Source: Telluria mixta (GTDB taxonomy: Bacteria; Pseudomonadota; Gammaproteobacteria; Burkholderiales; Burkholderiaceae_D). Taken from it: DNA of 64,000 nucleotides. Below are positions 18,344 to 26,348 of this stretch, piece by piece (position 1 is the first letter of the stretch; the number at the start of each line of letters is the position of its first letter). Where the stretch lies: contig NZ_CP119520.1 of NCBI RefSeq assembly GCF_029223865.1, forward strand, positions 7,130,001 to 7,194,000. The letters run 5' to 3'. Under the pieces are notes generated by a model. That model had not been told where the DNA came from, did no database searches, and was given only the letters and a program-made list of their open reading frames with translations. The position numbers and the translations under genes were made by a program.

Positions 18344-18424
18344 ATGTTCTCCCCTCTGCCTCTGTCGACTTCCCTATCGCTTGCCGGCGCGCTAACGCTG
18401 GCAGCCCTGCTACTACGCGCGTAA
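18344..18424 (+). CDS. leuL: Leucine-rich leader peptide upstream of leuA
   Basis: This 26-codon ORF has 10 leucines, including CTG CTA CTA near the end, where CTA is a rare codon in GC-rich genomes. The peptide reads FSPLPLSTSLSLAGALTLAA and then LLLRA. GGAG precedes the ATG closely. Its position between the promoter and leuA, and its leucine content, are those of an attenuation leader: ribosome stalling on Leu codons when leucine is scarce would raise leuA expression. The downstream attenuator structure is less clear. Confidence 0.72.
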   Translation: MFSPLPLSTSLSLAGALTLAALLLRA

Positions 18425-18484
18425 ATCGCCGCTGTCCCGCCCGGCCAAGCTTGCCGGATTCGTAGCCCAAGGAAAGTTGTACCG

Positions 18485-18601
18485 ATGTTTGCCACTACCA
18501 CATCCACGCTGTCTGTTATTTCCGCCGGAGCTTTCCTGCTGTCTGCCGGCGCACGTGTGGTGTTTCGCTCGCTAAAACTACCGATCGGTTGCCGGGCCTA
18601 G
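18485..18601 (+). CDS. Second small ORF in the leuA leader
   Basis: This 38-codon ORF has AAGGAAAG eight bases before its ATG, a good ribosome site. The peptide is rich in Leu, Val and Ile (STLSVISAGAFLLSAGARVV, then SLKLPIG). Its stop lies inside the 5' half of the hairpin at 18590-18621, so a ribosome finishing this ORF would disturb that hairpin. It could be a second sensing ORF for branched-chain amino acids. It may be fortuitous, and I know of no matching family. Confidence 0.45.
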   Translation: MFATTTSTLSVISAGAFLLSAGARVVFRSLKLPIGCRA

Positions 18602-18621
18602 CGTCCGTGGCCCGTCCGGCA
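18590..18621 (+). promoter_or_regulatory. Hairpin overlapping the second leader ORF stop
   Basis: TGCCGG (18590-18595) pairs with CCGGCA (18616-18621), and the following GCC pairs with GGC inside, leaving a CCGT bulge. It contains the stop of the small ORF and lies about 65 bases before the leuA ATG. No U-run follows, so any attenuation would not use a classical terminator. Confidence 0.4.
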
Positions 18622-18684
18622 GCCCTCCGCCACAACGATCGAAACGACACCTTCACCAGCATTTAGAACTCAGGAGCCACCGCC

Positions 18685-20373
18685 ATGTTGACCAATCCTT
18701 CCGCCAAATACCGCCCCTTCCCCGCCGTCCCGTTGGCCGACCGCCAGTGGCCGAACCGCATCATCGACAAGCCGCCGGTCTGGATGAGCACCGACCTGCG
18801 CGACGGCAACCAGGCACTGATCGAGCCGATGAGCCCGGAAAAGAAACTGCGCTTCTTCGAAAAACTCGTGCAGATCGGCGTGAAGGAAATCGAGGTGGGC
18901 TTCCCGTCCGCGTCGCAGACGGACTTCGACTTCGTGCGCATGCTGGTCGAGGAAAAGCGCATCCCGGACGACGTCACGATCATCGTCCTGACCCAGTCTC
19001 GCGACGAACTGATCCGCCGCACCGTCGAGTCGTGCGTCGGCGCGAAGCAGGCGATCGTCCACGTCTACAACTCGGTCGCGCCGGTGTTCCGCCGCGTCGT
19101 GTTCGGCATGAACCAGGACGAGATCGTGCAGATCGCCGTCAACGGCACGAAGCTGATCAAGGAACTGGTCGCCCAGCATCCAGACACCAAATGGGGCCTC
19201 GAGTATTCGCCGGAATCGTTCTCGACGACGGAACTGGATTTCTCCAAGCGCATCGTCGACGCCGTCGTCGACGTGTGGCAGCCGAGCGCGGACAACAAGG
19301 TGATCGTCAATCTGCCGTCGACCGTGGAAGCGGCGACGCCGAACGTCTATGCCGACCAGATCGAATGGATGTGCCGTAACCTGAAGCAGCGCGAGAACCT
19401 CGTGATCAGCGTGCACCCGCACAACGACCGCGGCACGGCCGTCGCCGCCGCCGAGCTGGCCGTGATGGCCGGCGCCGACCGCGTCGAAGGCTGCCTGTTC
19501 GGCAACGGCGAGCGTACCGGCAACGTCGACCTCGTCACCCTCGCATTGAACCTGTACACCCAGGGCGTGCACCCGGGCCTGGACTTCTCGGACATCGACA
19601 GCGTCCGCCAGCTCGTCGAGGAATGCAACCAGATCCCCGTGCACCCGCGCCATCCGTATGTCGGCGACCTCGTGTTCACGGCGTTCTCCGGCTCGCACCA
19701 GGACGCGATCAAGAAGGGCTTCGCGAAGCAGCAGGCGGACGCCATCTGGGAAGTGCCTTACCTCCCGATCGACCCGGCCGACCTGGGCCGCAGCTACGAT
19801 GCCGTGATCCGCGTGAACAGCCAGTCCGGCAAGGGCGGCATGGCCTACCTGCTCGAGCAGGAATACGGCCTCGAACTGCCGCGCCGCCTGCAGATCGAAT
19901 TCTCGCGCGTCGTGCAGAAGCATGCCGACGCCACCGGCCGCGAAGTGGCCGCCGCCGACATCCACGCGCTGTTCGACCGTGAGTACTTCAACCAGGAAAA
20001 CGCCGCCTACCGCTACATCTCGCACCGCCTGGTCGAAAACAGCGAGGGCGAACAACGCGTGCAGATCGACACGACCGTGCAGCACAACCGCGTGACGGAA
20101 CCGCACCAGGGCACCGGCAACGGCCCGATCGACGCCTTCGTCAACGCGCTCGGCCTGGACATCCGCCTGATGGACTACCACGAGCACTCGATCGGCTCGG
20201 GCGCCGATGCGCGCGCCGCCTGCTACGTCGAGCTGCGCCTCGCCAACGGCCCGACCCTGTTCGGCGCCGCCATCGACAGCAACATCGTGACCGCGTCGTT
20301 CAAGGCCGTGCTGTCGGCCGTGAACCGCCACCTGGCGCTCGGCGCGGAACAGGCGCCGCAGCAGGCTGCGTAG
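18685..20373 (+). CDS. leuA: 2-isopropylmalate synthase, type 2
   Basis: This 562-residue enzyme condenses 2-ketoisovalerate with acetyl-CoA, the first committed step of leucine synthesis. The catalytic TIM barrel shows [11 protein letters not shown] near residue 36 and the metal-binding HPHND at 244-248. [20 protein letters not shown] and [20 protein letters not shown] are also typical of the long fungal/beta-proteobacterial LeuA class. The C-terminal region forms the leucine-binding regulatory domain ([25 protein letters not shown]), which implies feedback inhibition. AGGAG lies upstream. The gene stands alone and ends at a shared hairpin terminator. Confidence 0.96.
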   Translation: MLTNPSAKYRPFPAVPLADRQWPNRIIDKPPVWMSTDLRDGNQALIEPMSPEKKLRFFEKLVQIGVKEIEVGFPSASQTDFDFVRMLVEEKRIPDDVTIIVLTQSRDELIRRTVESCVGAKQAIVHVYNSVAPVFRRVVFGMNQDEIVQIAVNGTKLIKELVAQHPDTKWGLEYSPESFSTTELDFSKRIVDAVVDVWQPSADNKVIVNLPSTVEAATPNVYADQIEWMCRNLKQRENLVISVHPHNDRGTAVAAAELAVMAGADRVEGCLFGNGERTGNVDLVTLALNLYTQGVHPGLDFSDIDSVRQLVEECNQIPVHPRHPYVGDLVFTAFSGSHQDAIKKGFAKQQADAIWEVPYLPIDPADLGRSYDAVIRVNSQSGKGGMAYLLEQEYGLELPRRLQIEFSRVVQKHADATGREVAAADIHALFDREYFNQENAAYRYISHRLVENSEGEQRVQIDTTVQHNRVTEPHQGTGNGPIDAFVNALGLDIRLMDYHEHSIGSGADARAACYVELRLANGPTLFGAAIDSNIVTASFKAVLSAVNRHLALGAEQAPQQAA

Positions 20374-20399
20374 GGTGGACAGCTACGCTGTCCACCCTA
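20371..20399. terminator. Symmetric hairpin that supplies both stop codons of convergent genes
   Basis: TAGGGTGGACAGC (20371-20383) pairs perfectly with GCTGTCCACCCTA (20387-20399) across a 3-base loop. Its first three bases are the leuA TAG stop. Its last three, read on the minus strand, are the TAG stop of the glycosyltransferase gene. No U-run is present. Confidence 0.85.
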
Positions 20400-21596
20400 C
20401 AGCAGCGCCTCCAGCATGGCGGTGATCGTTTCGGCCTGACGGCCGGCATCGAAATCCGCGTGGCGCCGGGCGAATGCCTGCGCCGCCGCGCGGAAGTCAC
20501 TCCCCTCCAGCATCCGGCCCACGACGGCATCCCAGTCCAGCGGCCGCGCCATTTCGTTCACATTGATGCCCGCGCCCAGCCGGCGCACGCGCCGCGCCGT
20601 CAGGAACGACTCGGCCGTGCGCGGCAGCATCAGCAACGGCACACCGGCCAGCAGCGCCTGCGACACGGTCGACTCGCCCGCGTGGCAGACGGCGAAGGCG
20701 GATTCACGTAATGCCTCGTGCAGCGCCACCGGTCCCGCGGCCCAGGCAATCGACAGATGCGCATACGGCGGCGCGGCGCCCGCCGCCACCTCGGGCAGGT
20801 AGCACAGCGTGCGGCAGCCGGCGCGCGCCAGTGCGTCGAGCATCACCCCATGTTCCGGATGCGGCCCGCGCAGGTAGGCGAACACGCGCGGCCCGGCGCC
20901 CTCCGGCCAGGCGGGCACGCCCGCGCCGGCACCGGCGATCGTCGGGCCGAACCAGCGCTCATCGGCCTCGGCGCGGCCCCACGGGTCGAGTTCCGGCCAC
21001 GTGCACAGCAGCGGCACATCGCCCCGCAGCAGGTCGGCCGCGCGCCCGTACGGCGCCGCGCCGTGGCGGGCCAGCACGGCGTTGGCCGTCGCCAGCACGC
21101 GTGCCTCGGTCGCCGCCATGCGCGCCCGCGGCACGGTTTCCCAGTCGCGCAGCGGCGGCAGCGGCCCCGCCGGCGGGATCTGGAAGCCCGCACCGACGGC
21201 GCTGCTCGCGATACCGAGGCTGCGCGCGGCCAACAGCGCGCCCGGTGCGTAATCGCCCACGACGACATCGGCCTGGAGCGCGCTGAATAAATGGCGCCAG
21301 CCGTCGACGAGGCCCGCCATCGCGTCCGCATCGAGCCAGCCGCAGGCGAGCAGGATGTCGGCGAGACTCGCCTCGCCGGGCGGCAGCCCTTCCACGCGGT
21401 GCAGCCACAGGGGCGCCTGGTAGACGGGGATGCCGCGGCTACTTGCCCCGGCCAGCAGGCGGCGCGTGTGCACGAGGTCGCGCAGCACGAACGACACTGC
21501 ATGGCCGCGTGCACGCAGCGGTTGAGCGAGCGCTTTCAGGCGGCCGGCGTGGCCCAGCGCCGCGCCGAGCTCCCAGCAAAAGACGATATTGGCCAT
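20397..21596 (-). CDS. Glycosyltransferase, GT1/UGT-like, last gene of the egt operon
   Basis: This 399-residue GT-B-like protein starts ANIVFCWELGAALGHAGRLK, the N-terminal fold of MGT/UDP-glucuronosyltransferase-like enzymes. It ends with a donor-site region, CHAGESTVSQALLAGVPLLM followed by LPRTAESF. No signal peptide or membrane helix is seen. Its ATG overlaps the yihY stop by one base (TGATG), so it is translationally coupled to egtD-egtB-yihY. The acceptor is unknown. An intracellular small molecule or membrane lipid is plausible. Involvement with ergothioneine is suggested only by operon structure. Confidence 0.78.
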   Translation of the reverse strand: MANIVFCWELGAALGHAGRLKALAQPLRARGHAVSFVLRDLVHTRRLLAGASSRGIPVYQAPLWLHRVEGLPPGEASLADILLACGWLDADAMAGLVDGWRHLFSALQADVVVGDYAPGALLAARSLGIASSAVGAGFQIPPAGPLPPLRDWETVPRARMAATEARVLATANAVLARHGAAPYGRAADLLRGDVPLLCTWPELDPWGRAEADERWFGPTIAGAGAGVPAWPEGAGPRVFAYLRGPHPEHGVMLDALARAGCRTLCYLPEVAAGAAPPYAHLSIAWAAGPVALHEALRESAFAVCHAGESTVSQALLAGVPLLMLPRTAESFLTARRVRRLGAGINVNEMARPLDWDAVVGRMLEGSDFRAAAQAFARRHADFDAGRQAETITAMLEALL

Positions 21597-22525
21597 CAGG
21601 GTGCCGTCCGCATCGGCTGCGGATCTTCTCCTTGTCCCTTCTGTCCCACGCGTTCGTATTCCGCGATCACCTGCGCGCCGAACAGCAGCAGGCTGGCCGC
21701 GATCTCGAGGCTGAACATGACGACGATCGCGGTGCTCATCGAGCCGTACACGAGGTTCACCTTGGACAGCGTGGTGAAGTACCACACGAGCACGTGGCGG
21801 GCGGCTTCCCACAGCAGCGCCGCCGTCACGCCGCCGATGAGCGCATGCGACAGCGACAGCCGTCCCACCGGCATCACGAGGTAGATCGACGTCAGCACGA
21901 GGATCTCGCCCACGAGCCCCAGCAGGTACAGGAGCGCGCCCGATACGCCGTGCAGCGACCAGGTGTGGCCGAACAGTTCGACGCTCTCCGAACCGATCAC
22001 CTGCAGGGTGCCGGCGACGAGCGTCACGATCATCACGCCGAAGCCCAGCGCGATGATGTAGCAGTACGGGAGCACGGCCGACACGAGGAAGTGGCGCCGG
22101 CGCACGGCCACGCGGTGCACGAAGATGACGCTCATCGCGTTTTCCAGCACGGTGAACGCGAGGGAGCTGAAGAACAGCATCGTGAAGCCGAGCACCCACG
22201 TGATCAGGTCGCGCGTGTCCAGGAAGTGCGCCACCTCCGCCACGATCGAGCCGGACTGCCCCGGCACGAGCAGCTCCAGGTAGCGGCGCAGGGTGAGCAG
22301 CAGGTTGACCTGGTCGATGAAGTGCGACAGCACGACGACGACCAGCATCAGGAACGGCACGATCGACAGCAGCGCGTAATAGGCGACGGCGCCGGCCAGC
22401 AGCAGGCCCTGGTTGGCGCGGAAGGCGCGTACGCACTGCAGGGTGAAGTCGAGCGGGTGCGCGACGATCCACGCGTTCGCGCGCCGGTTCAGCACGCGCA
22501 GGCGCAGGCCGCGCGCCGGTTTCAT
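21596..22525 (-). CDS. YihY/BrkB family inner-membrane protein
   Basis: This 309-residue protein has about six membrane helices and the YihY hallmarks RANQGLLLAGAVAYYALLSI with VPFLML, and later LWEAARHVLVWYFTTLSKVN and YGSMSTAIVVMFSLEIAASL. The family was once called ribonuclease BN in error. Transport or an envelope role is suspected but not proven. Its start overlaps the egtB stop (ATGA) and its stop overlaps the glycosyltransferase start, so it is a fixed part of this operon. A role in moving ergothioneine or a glycosylated product is a guess from context. Confidence 0.88.
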   Translation of the reverse strand: MKPARGLRLRVLNRRANAWIVAHPLDFTLQCVRAFRANQGLLLAGAVAYYALLSIVPFLMLVVVVLSHFIDQVNLLLTLRRYLELLVPGQSGSIVAEVAHFLDTRDLITWVLGFTMLFFSSLAFTVLENAMSVIFVHRVAVRRRHFLVSAVLPYCYIIALGFGVMIVTLVAGTLQVIGSESVELFGHTWSLHGVSGALLYLLGLVGEILVLTSIYLVMPVGRLSLSHALIGGVTAALLWEAARHVLVWYFTTLSKVNLVYGSMSTAIVVMFSLEIAASLLLFGAQVIAEYERVGQKGQGEDPQPMRTAP

Positions 22526-23745
22526 CGCGCCAGCCTGATGCCGGTGAACTGCCAGCGCGCGCCGGCCGGGAAAAAGTTGCGGTAGCTGGCGCGCGCGTGG
22601 CCGTGGGGCGTCGCGCACGACGCGCCGCGCAGCACGTACTGGTTGACCATGAATTTGCCGTTGTATTCGCCGATCGCGCCCGCGGCCGGGGCGAAGCCGG
22701 GGTAAGGCGCGTAGCTGCTCGCCGTCCACTGCCAGCATTCGCCGAACATCTGCGCGAGTCCGCTGCTGCCCGCCGCGCGCGGATGCAGGTCGCCGCAGGT
22801 CAGCGCCGCGTCGCGCGCCGCAAATTCCCACTCCGCCTCCGTCGGCAGGCGCGCGCCGCGCCAGCGCGCGTACGCGTCGGCCTCGTACAGCGACACGTGC
22901 GTGACGGGCCGCGCCAGGTCCAGCGCCTGCAGGCCGTGCAAGGTGAATTCGCGCAGGCGGTCGCCATCGCGGACCCAGTACAGCGGCTCGGCGAGCGTGC
23001 CGTTCGCGACGAGGTCCCAGCCGTCCGACAGCCACAGCGCCGGATCGCGGTAGCCGCCCGCCTCGACGAATTCGAGGTACTCGCCGTTCGTCACGAGACG
23101 CGACGCGAGCGCGAACGGCTGCAGGTATTGCCGGTGGCGCGGGCTTTCGTTGTCGAAGGCGAAGCCCTCTCCAGCGTGGCCGATCTCGGCGAGGCCGCCG
23201 TCGAAATCGATCCAGGCCAGCGGCTCCACCGGGCCCGATGCGGGCAGCGGCGAGTCGATATAGGCCGGGTACAGCGGATTACGCGACAGCAGGTGCTTGA
23301 CGTCCGTGAGGATCAGTTCCTGGTGCTGCTGTTCGTGCTGCAGGCCCAGCTCAACGAGTGCCATGAGTTCCGCATCGTCGGGCGCAGCCGCCAGCAGGCG
23401 CAGCACGCGCGCGTCGACGATGGCCCGGTAGGCCTGCACCTCGGCCAGCGTCGGGCGCGTCAGCAGGCCCCGCTGCGCGCGCGGATGCTTCGCGCCGACG
23501 CCGTTGTAGTACGAGTTGAACAGCACGCGGAAGGCCGGGTTGTGGGGCCGGAAGCCGGGCTCGCGCGGCTCGAGGATGAAGGTCTCGAAGAACCACGTCG
23601 TGTGCGCGAGATGCCATTTGACCGGGCTCGCGTCGGGCATCGACTGGGCACAGCAGTCCTCGGCCGTCAGCGGTTCGGCCAGGTGCAGCGTGCGCTGGCG
23701 CACGTGTTCGTACGCGGTCGACAGGCGGTGTTCGGAAGCTCCCAT
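22522..23745 (-). CDS. egtB: Hercynine oxygenase EgtB (ergothioneine biosynthesis)
   Basis: This 407-residue nonheme iron enzyme forms the C-S bond between hercynine and a thiol (cysteine or gamma-glutamylcysteine). The DinB-like domain carries iron ligands H48 (WHLAHTTWFFE) and H137/H141 (LQHEQQHQELIL). The C-terminal SUMF1-like domain has GECWQWTASSYAPYPGF and EYNGKFMVNQYVLRG, the classic EgtB signature, and ends RWQFTGIRLAR. It follows egtD by 10 bases. No EgtA, EgtC or EgtE homologue is in the window, so the thiol donor and the lyase are undetermined. Confidence 0.93.
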   Translation of the reverse strand: MGASEHRLSTAYEHVRQRTLHLAEPLTAEDCCAQSMPDASPVKWHLAHTTWFFETFILEPREPGFRPHNPAFRVLFNSYYNGVGAKHPRAQRGLLTRPTLAEVQAYRAIVDARVLRLLAAAPDDAELMALVELGLQHEQQHQELILTDVKHLLSRNPLYPAYIDSPLPASGPVEPLAWIDFDGGLAEIGHAGEGFAFDNESPRHRQYLQPFALASRLVTNGEYLEFVEAGGYRDPALWLSDGWDLVANGTLAEPLYWVRDGDRLREFTLHGLQALDLARPVTHVSLYEADAYARWRGARLPTEAEWEFAARDAALTCGDLHPRAAGSSGLAQMFGECWQWTASSYAPYPGFAPAAGAIGEYNGKFMVNQYVLRGASCATPHGHARASYRNFFPAGARWQFTGIRLAR

Positions 23746-23755
23746 CGCGGCTCCT

Positions 23756-24724
23756 TCAATGCGACAGTGCGCGCGCGTTGATCACGGCGAACCACTGCTT
23801 CGGATCGGTCCACACGCGCGTGGCCGCGAACCCGGCCTGGGCCAGCAGGCCGACGGCGTCGCTCTGGCGGTATTTATAACTGTTCTCCGTGTGGATCCAC
23901 TCGCCCGCCGCGAACCGGCGGCTGCCGCCGCGCCACGTCACCTGCTGCGCGGTCTGCGCTTCCAGGTGCATCTCGACGCGGCCCTGGGCCGGGTTGTAGA
24001 AGCCCCGGTGGCGCCACTGGCGGATGTCGAAGTCGGCGCCCAGCAGGCGGTTCACGTGGCGCAGCACGTTGAGGTTGAACGCGGCCGTCACGCCCAGCGC
24101 GTCGTCGTAGGCTGCGTCCAGCACGGTGTGTTCCTTGGCGAGGTCGATGCCGATAAGCAGGCCCCCGTCGTGCCCGCACTGCGCATGCACGCGCTGCAGG
24201 AAATCGCGCGCCTCCTCCGGTGTGAAATTGCCGATCGACGAGCCGGGATAAAAGAACAGGCGGCGCTCCTCGCGCACGCTGTCGGGCAGTTCGAGGCTGC
24301 CCGAGAAATCCATGCCGAGCGGCCGCATCTCGATGTGGCGGAAGCGCTGGCGCAGGCGCTCGACGGCATCGAGCAGGAATTCGGCCGAGATGTCGACAGG
24401 GACGTACTGGCGCGGCTGCAGCAGCGGAAACAGATTCGCCGCCTTGGCGCAATTGCCGGCGCCCAGGTCGATCAACGTGGAGCCGGTACCGACCGTGCGC
24501 GCGATCTCGGGGCCGTGCAGGTCGAAGATGCCGGCTTCCGTCCGCGTGGGATAGTACTCGGGCAATTCGCAGATCGCTTCGAACAGCTTCGAACCCAGCG
24601 GGTCGTACAGGAACTTGGGCGAAATCCAGGCCTGGCGCGCGGTGAGACTCGCAGCCAGTTCGGCGGGTACGTGCAATCCATCGTTGTTGACTACGGGCAC
24701 TGCGGGCGACGTCGCGTTCAGCAT
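23756..24724 (-). CDS. egtD: L-histidine N-alpha-methyltransferase EgtD
   Basis: This 322-residue SAM-dependent enzyme trimethylates histidine to hercynine. Signatures include SPKFLYDPLGSKLFEAICEL, PEYYPTRTEAGI, the SAM site STLIDLGAGNCAKA, FFYPGSSIGNFTPEEA and the C-terminal IHTENSYKYRQSDA. The ATG at 24724 has GAGG at proper spacing and gives the usual family length. A longer in-frame start at 24826 would run into the repeat. It leads the egtD-egtB-yihY-GT operon. The IS element lies only about 115 bp upstream, so the operon's promoter must lie in the short gap or in the IS end. Confidence 0.95.
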   Translation of the reverse strand: MLNATSPAVPVVNNDGLHVPAELAASLTARQAWISPKFLYDPLGSKLFEAICELPEYYPTRTEAGIFDLHGPEIARTVGTGSTLIDLGAGNCAKAANLFPLLQPRQYVPVDISAEFLLDAVERLRQRFRHIEMRPLGMDFSGSLELPDSVREERRLFFYPGSSIGNFTPEEARDFLQRVHAQCGHDGGLLIGIDLAKEHTVLDAAYDDALGVTAAFNLNVLRHVNRLLGADFDIRQWRHRGFYNPAQGRVEMHLEAQTAQQVTWRGGSRRFAAGEWIHTENSYKYRQSDAVGLLAQAGFAATRVWTDPKQWFAVINARALSH

Positions 24725-24838
24725 CGGGTGTCCTCGGTGGTGCGGCCGCACCGTGCGGCCGGCTGGAATGTTGCCGTTCCGGCCATGATACGCGATTCCG
24801 CGATTCCGCACGCACCCGCAAAACACCGGGGTCAGAGC

Positions 24839-26253
24839 TAATGCCAGTCAGTTAAGCGGGGCTGGCATGTTTTGTTGGGTACTTGGATTTCCTGGATTTT
24901 ATTGTTCTCGGATATGAGCGTGTTCGTCGCTCTGGTAGAAGGTAGGCACGTGCTTGTTCACGTAGCGATGCCAATCGCTTGGGGAAGGTGCCGGGTGTTT
25001 CGAGCGGCCAGTGGTACAGCGCGGTAACGATGGCCAGGGCCAGCCATTGGAAGCTGAGGCGCTGCGGTGGCACGTTCAGTTCAGTGGCCATCTGGGCAAT
25101 TTCATGGCGCAGCAGGTTGTAGGCGATCAACATTCCCCATACTTCCTGGCGCACGAGTTCCGGCAGCCTGCTGCGCAGGACAGGCGCTTTTTTCAGCATG
25201 CCTTGCTTCATTTCCCTGAAACCGAGTTCGATCTCCCATCGCTGCACGTAGTGTGCGGCGACGTCACGCGCGGGGAAACGATGCGCATCGCACAGCGAGG
25301 TGAGAAATCGTCGAGGCTGTCCGCCCACCGTGCATTCGATCAGTCTAGCCTGCCAGTGCGAGGGAAGATCCGGATGCTGCCGACGCGCCTGAGGTGAGAC
25401 GGGAAGCCGTACCAGACAGTCACCGGGAGCCACCTGGCAGACTACCTCATAACACAGCGAGGTTTTGGTGCGTATCAGCCAATGCTTTTGCAGGCCCGAC
25501 CGTTGCCAGTCCAGTAGAAACGCGGCCGAGAAATAGGCTCGATCAAAAATCGTGAGCGAGTTATCAGGCGCAGCCTGTATCAGTGTCTTTGCATAGCTCA
25601 GCTCACCTGTCTGGCACTCTCCGAAGTCGACCGCGCGCAGCAGGTGACTGTGGGTATCCATCAGGCAGACGGCACGCAATTGCGGCCAAGCGCCATCACG
25701 TCCGTCACCTCCCCGGGGCCGGCCAAACTCCCTTTCGTTTTCTGGCGTGCTCGGCACCGACCAGACCACGCCATCAACAGCATAACTGCGCAGGCCATGA
25801 AACAGCGCACTCTCCGCTGGGGCACGCTCACCCCAGCAGCTTGCCGTCCGCTTGAACAGCCATTCCAATGGGGCTTCGCCTAAACGCTCACGCCCCGCCA
25901 CTGAAGCACTGGGGACAGGTGTGCTGGCTGCCGGGCCATCGGCAAGATCGAGCTGTTTGACGATATGCCAGATCGGCTCGTTTCGAAACAATGCCAGTCC
26001 AATTACCAGCCAGACCATCCGATCGGCCGGTAACCGACGACGACGCACCGACACAGTGCCAGTCTGTTGCAAAGCCTCATCGATCCACGCCGGATCGATA
26101 AGGCTGGCGAAACGGTCAAATTCCTGCGGCGTCAGCGAGGCCGAGTAATCCAGGTCAAGTTGCAGAGCCATGATAGAAAACGGATTTACGTTGAACATAA
26201 ATCCGTTCTAGCCCTTGGATCGCGTCGGTCAAGTCCTTAAGTGACCGGCATTA
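24839..26253 (-). mobile_element. IS4-family insertion sequence, complete, 1415 bp
   Basis: The ends are imperfect inverted repeats: TAATGCCAGTCAGTTAAG at 24839 and TAATGCCGGTCACTTAAG read inward from 26253 match at 16 of 18 positions. The flanks are a perfect 10-bp direct repeat, GGGTCAGAGC, at 24829-24838 and 26254-26263, a length typical of IS4-family targets. It has one intact transposase gene. The intact target duplication suggests a fairly recent simple insertion. Confidence 0.93.
24852..26198 (-). CDS. IS4-family transposase
   Basis: This 448-residue DDE transposase shows the first Asp in RAVCLMDTHSHLLRAVDF, the second in NSLTIFDRAYFSAAF, and the IS4 YREK-type signature with the catalytic Glu in YVQRWEIELGFREMKQGM. 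An IS4 N-terminal domain precedes (RRRRLPADRMVWLVIGLALF). The ATG at 26198 sits in a hairpin, AACGGATTTA/TAAATCCGTT (26179-26188 and 26198-26207), which would hide it in read-through transcripts. An alternative start lies at 26171. The gene is intact, so the element may still be active. Confidence 0.93.
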   Translation of the reverse strand: MFNVNPFSIMALQLDLDYSASLTPQEFDRFASLIDPAWIDEALQQTGTVSVRRRRLPADRMVWLVIGLALFRNEPIWHIVKQLDLADGPAASTPVPSASVAGRERLGEAPLEWLFKRTASCWGERAPAESALFHGLRSYAVDGVVWSVPSTPENEREFGRPRGGDGRDGAWPQLRAVCLMDTHSHLLRAVDFGECQTGELSYAKTLIQAAPDNSLTIFDRAYFSAAFLLDWQRSGLQKHWLIRTKTSLCYEVVCQVAPGDCLVRLPVSPQARRQHPDLPSHWQARLIECTVGGQPRRFLTSLCDAHRFPARDVAAHYVQRWEIELGFREMKQGMLKKAPVLRSRLPELVRQEVWGMLIAYNLLRHEIAQMATELNVPPQRLSFQWLALAIVTALYHWPLETPGTFPKRLASLREQARAYLLPERRTRSYPRTIKSRKSKYPTKHASPA

Positions 26254-26348
26254 GGGTCAGAGCCCGTTTTTGGGAAATTGCTCAAATTCGGGCTCTGACC
26301 CCGGTGTTGGTGGCGTGCTAGAGTAGTGGTTTTGTCAATCGGCGTTCC

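Larger units (their letters stand above)
24822..26308. repeat. Palindromic repeat element split by the IS insertion
   Basis: With the IS and one copy of its target duplication removed, the arm AACACCGGGGTCAGAGCCCG (24822-24838 plus 26264-26266) is a perfect 20-bp inverted match to 26289-26308. The two arms flank a 22-base spacer rich in A and T. The result is a roughly 60-bp hairpin element between egtD and the ABC ATPase gene. Its length and symmetry suggest a REP- or MITE-like dispersed repeat. Confidence 0.8.

Noticed and set aside
24829..26263. GGGTCAGAGC repeats as part of a CRISPR array
   Set aside because: There are only two direct copies, and they flank an IS exactly, so they are its target duplication. 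No spacer ladder exists.
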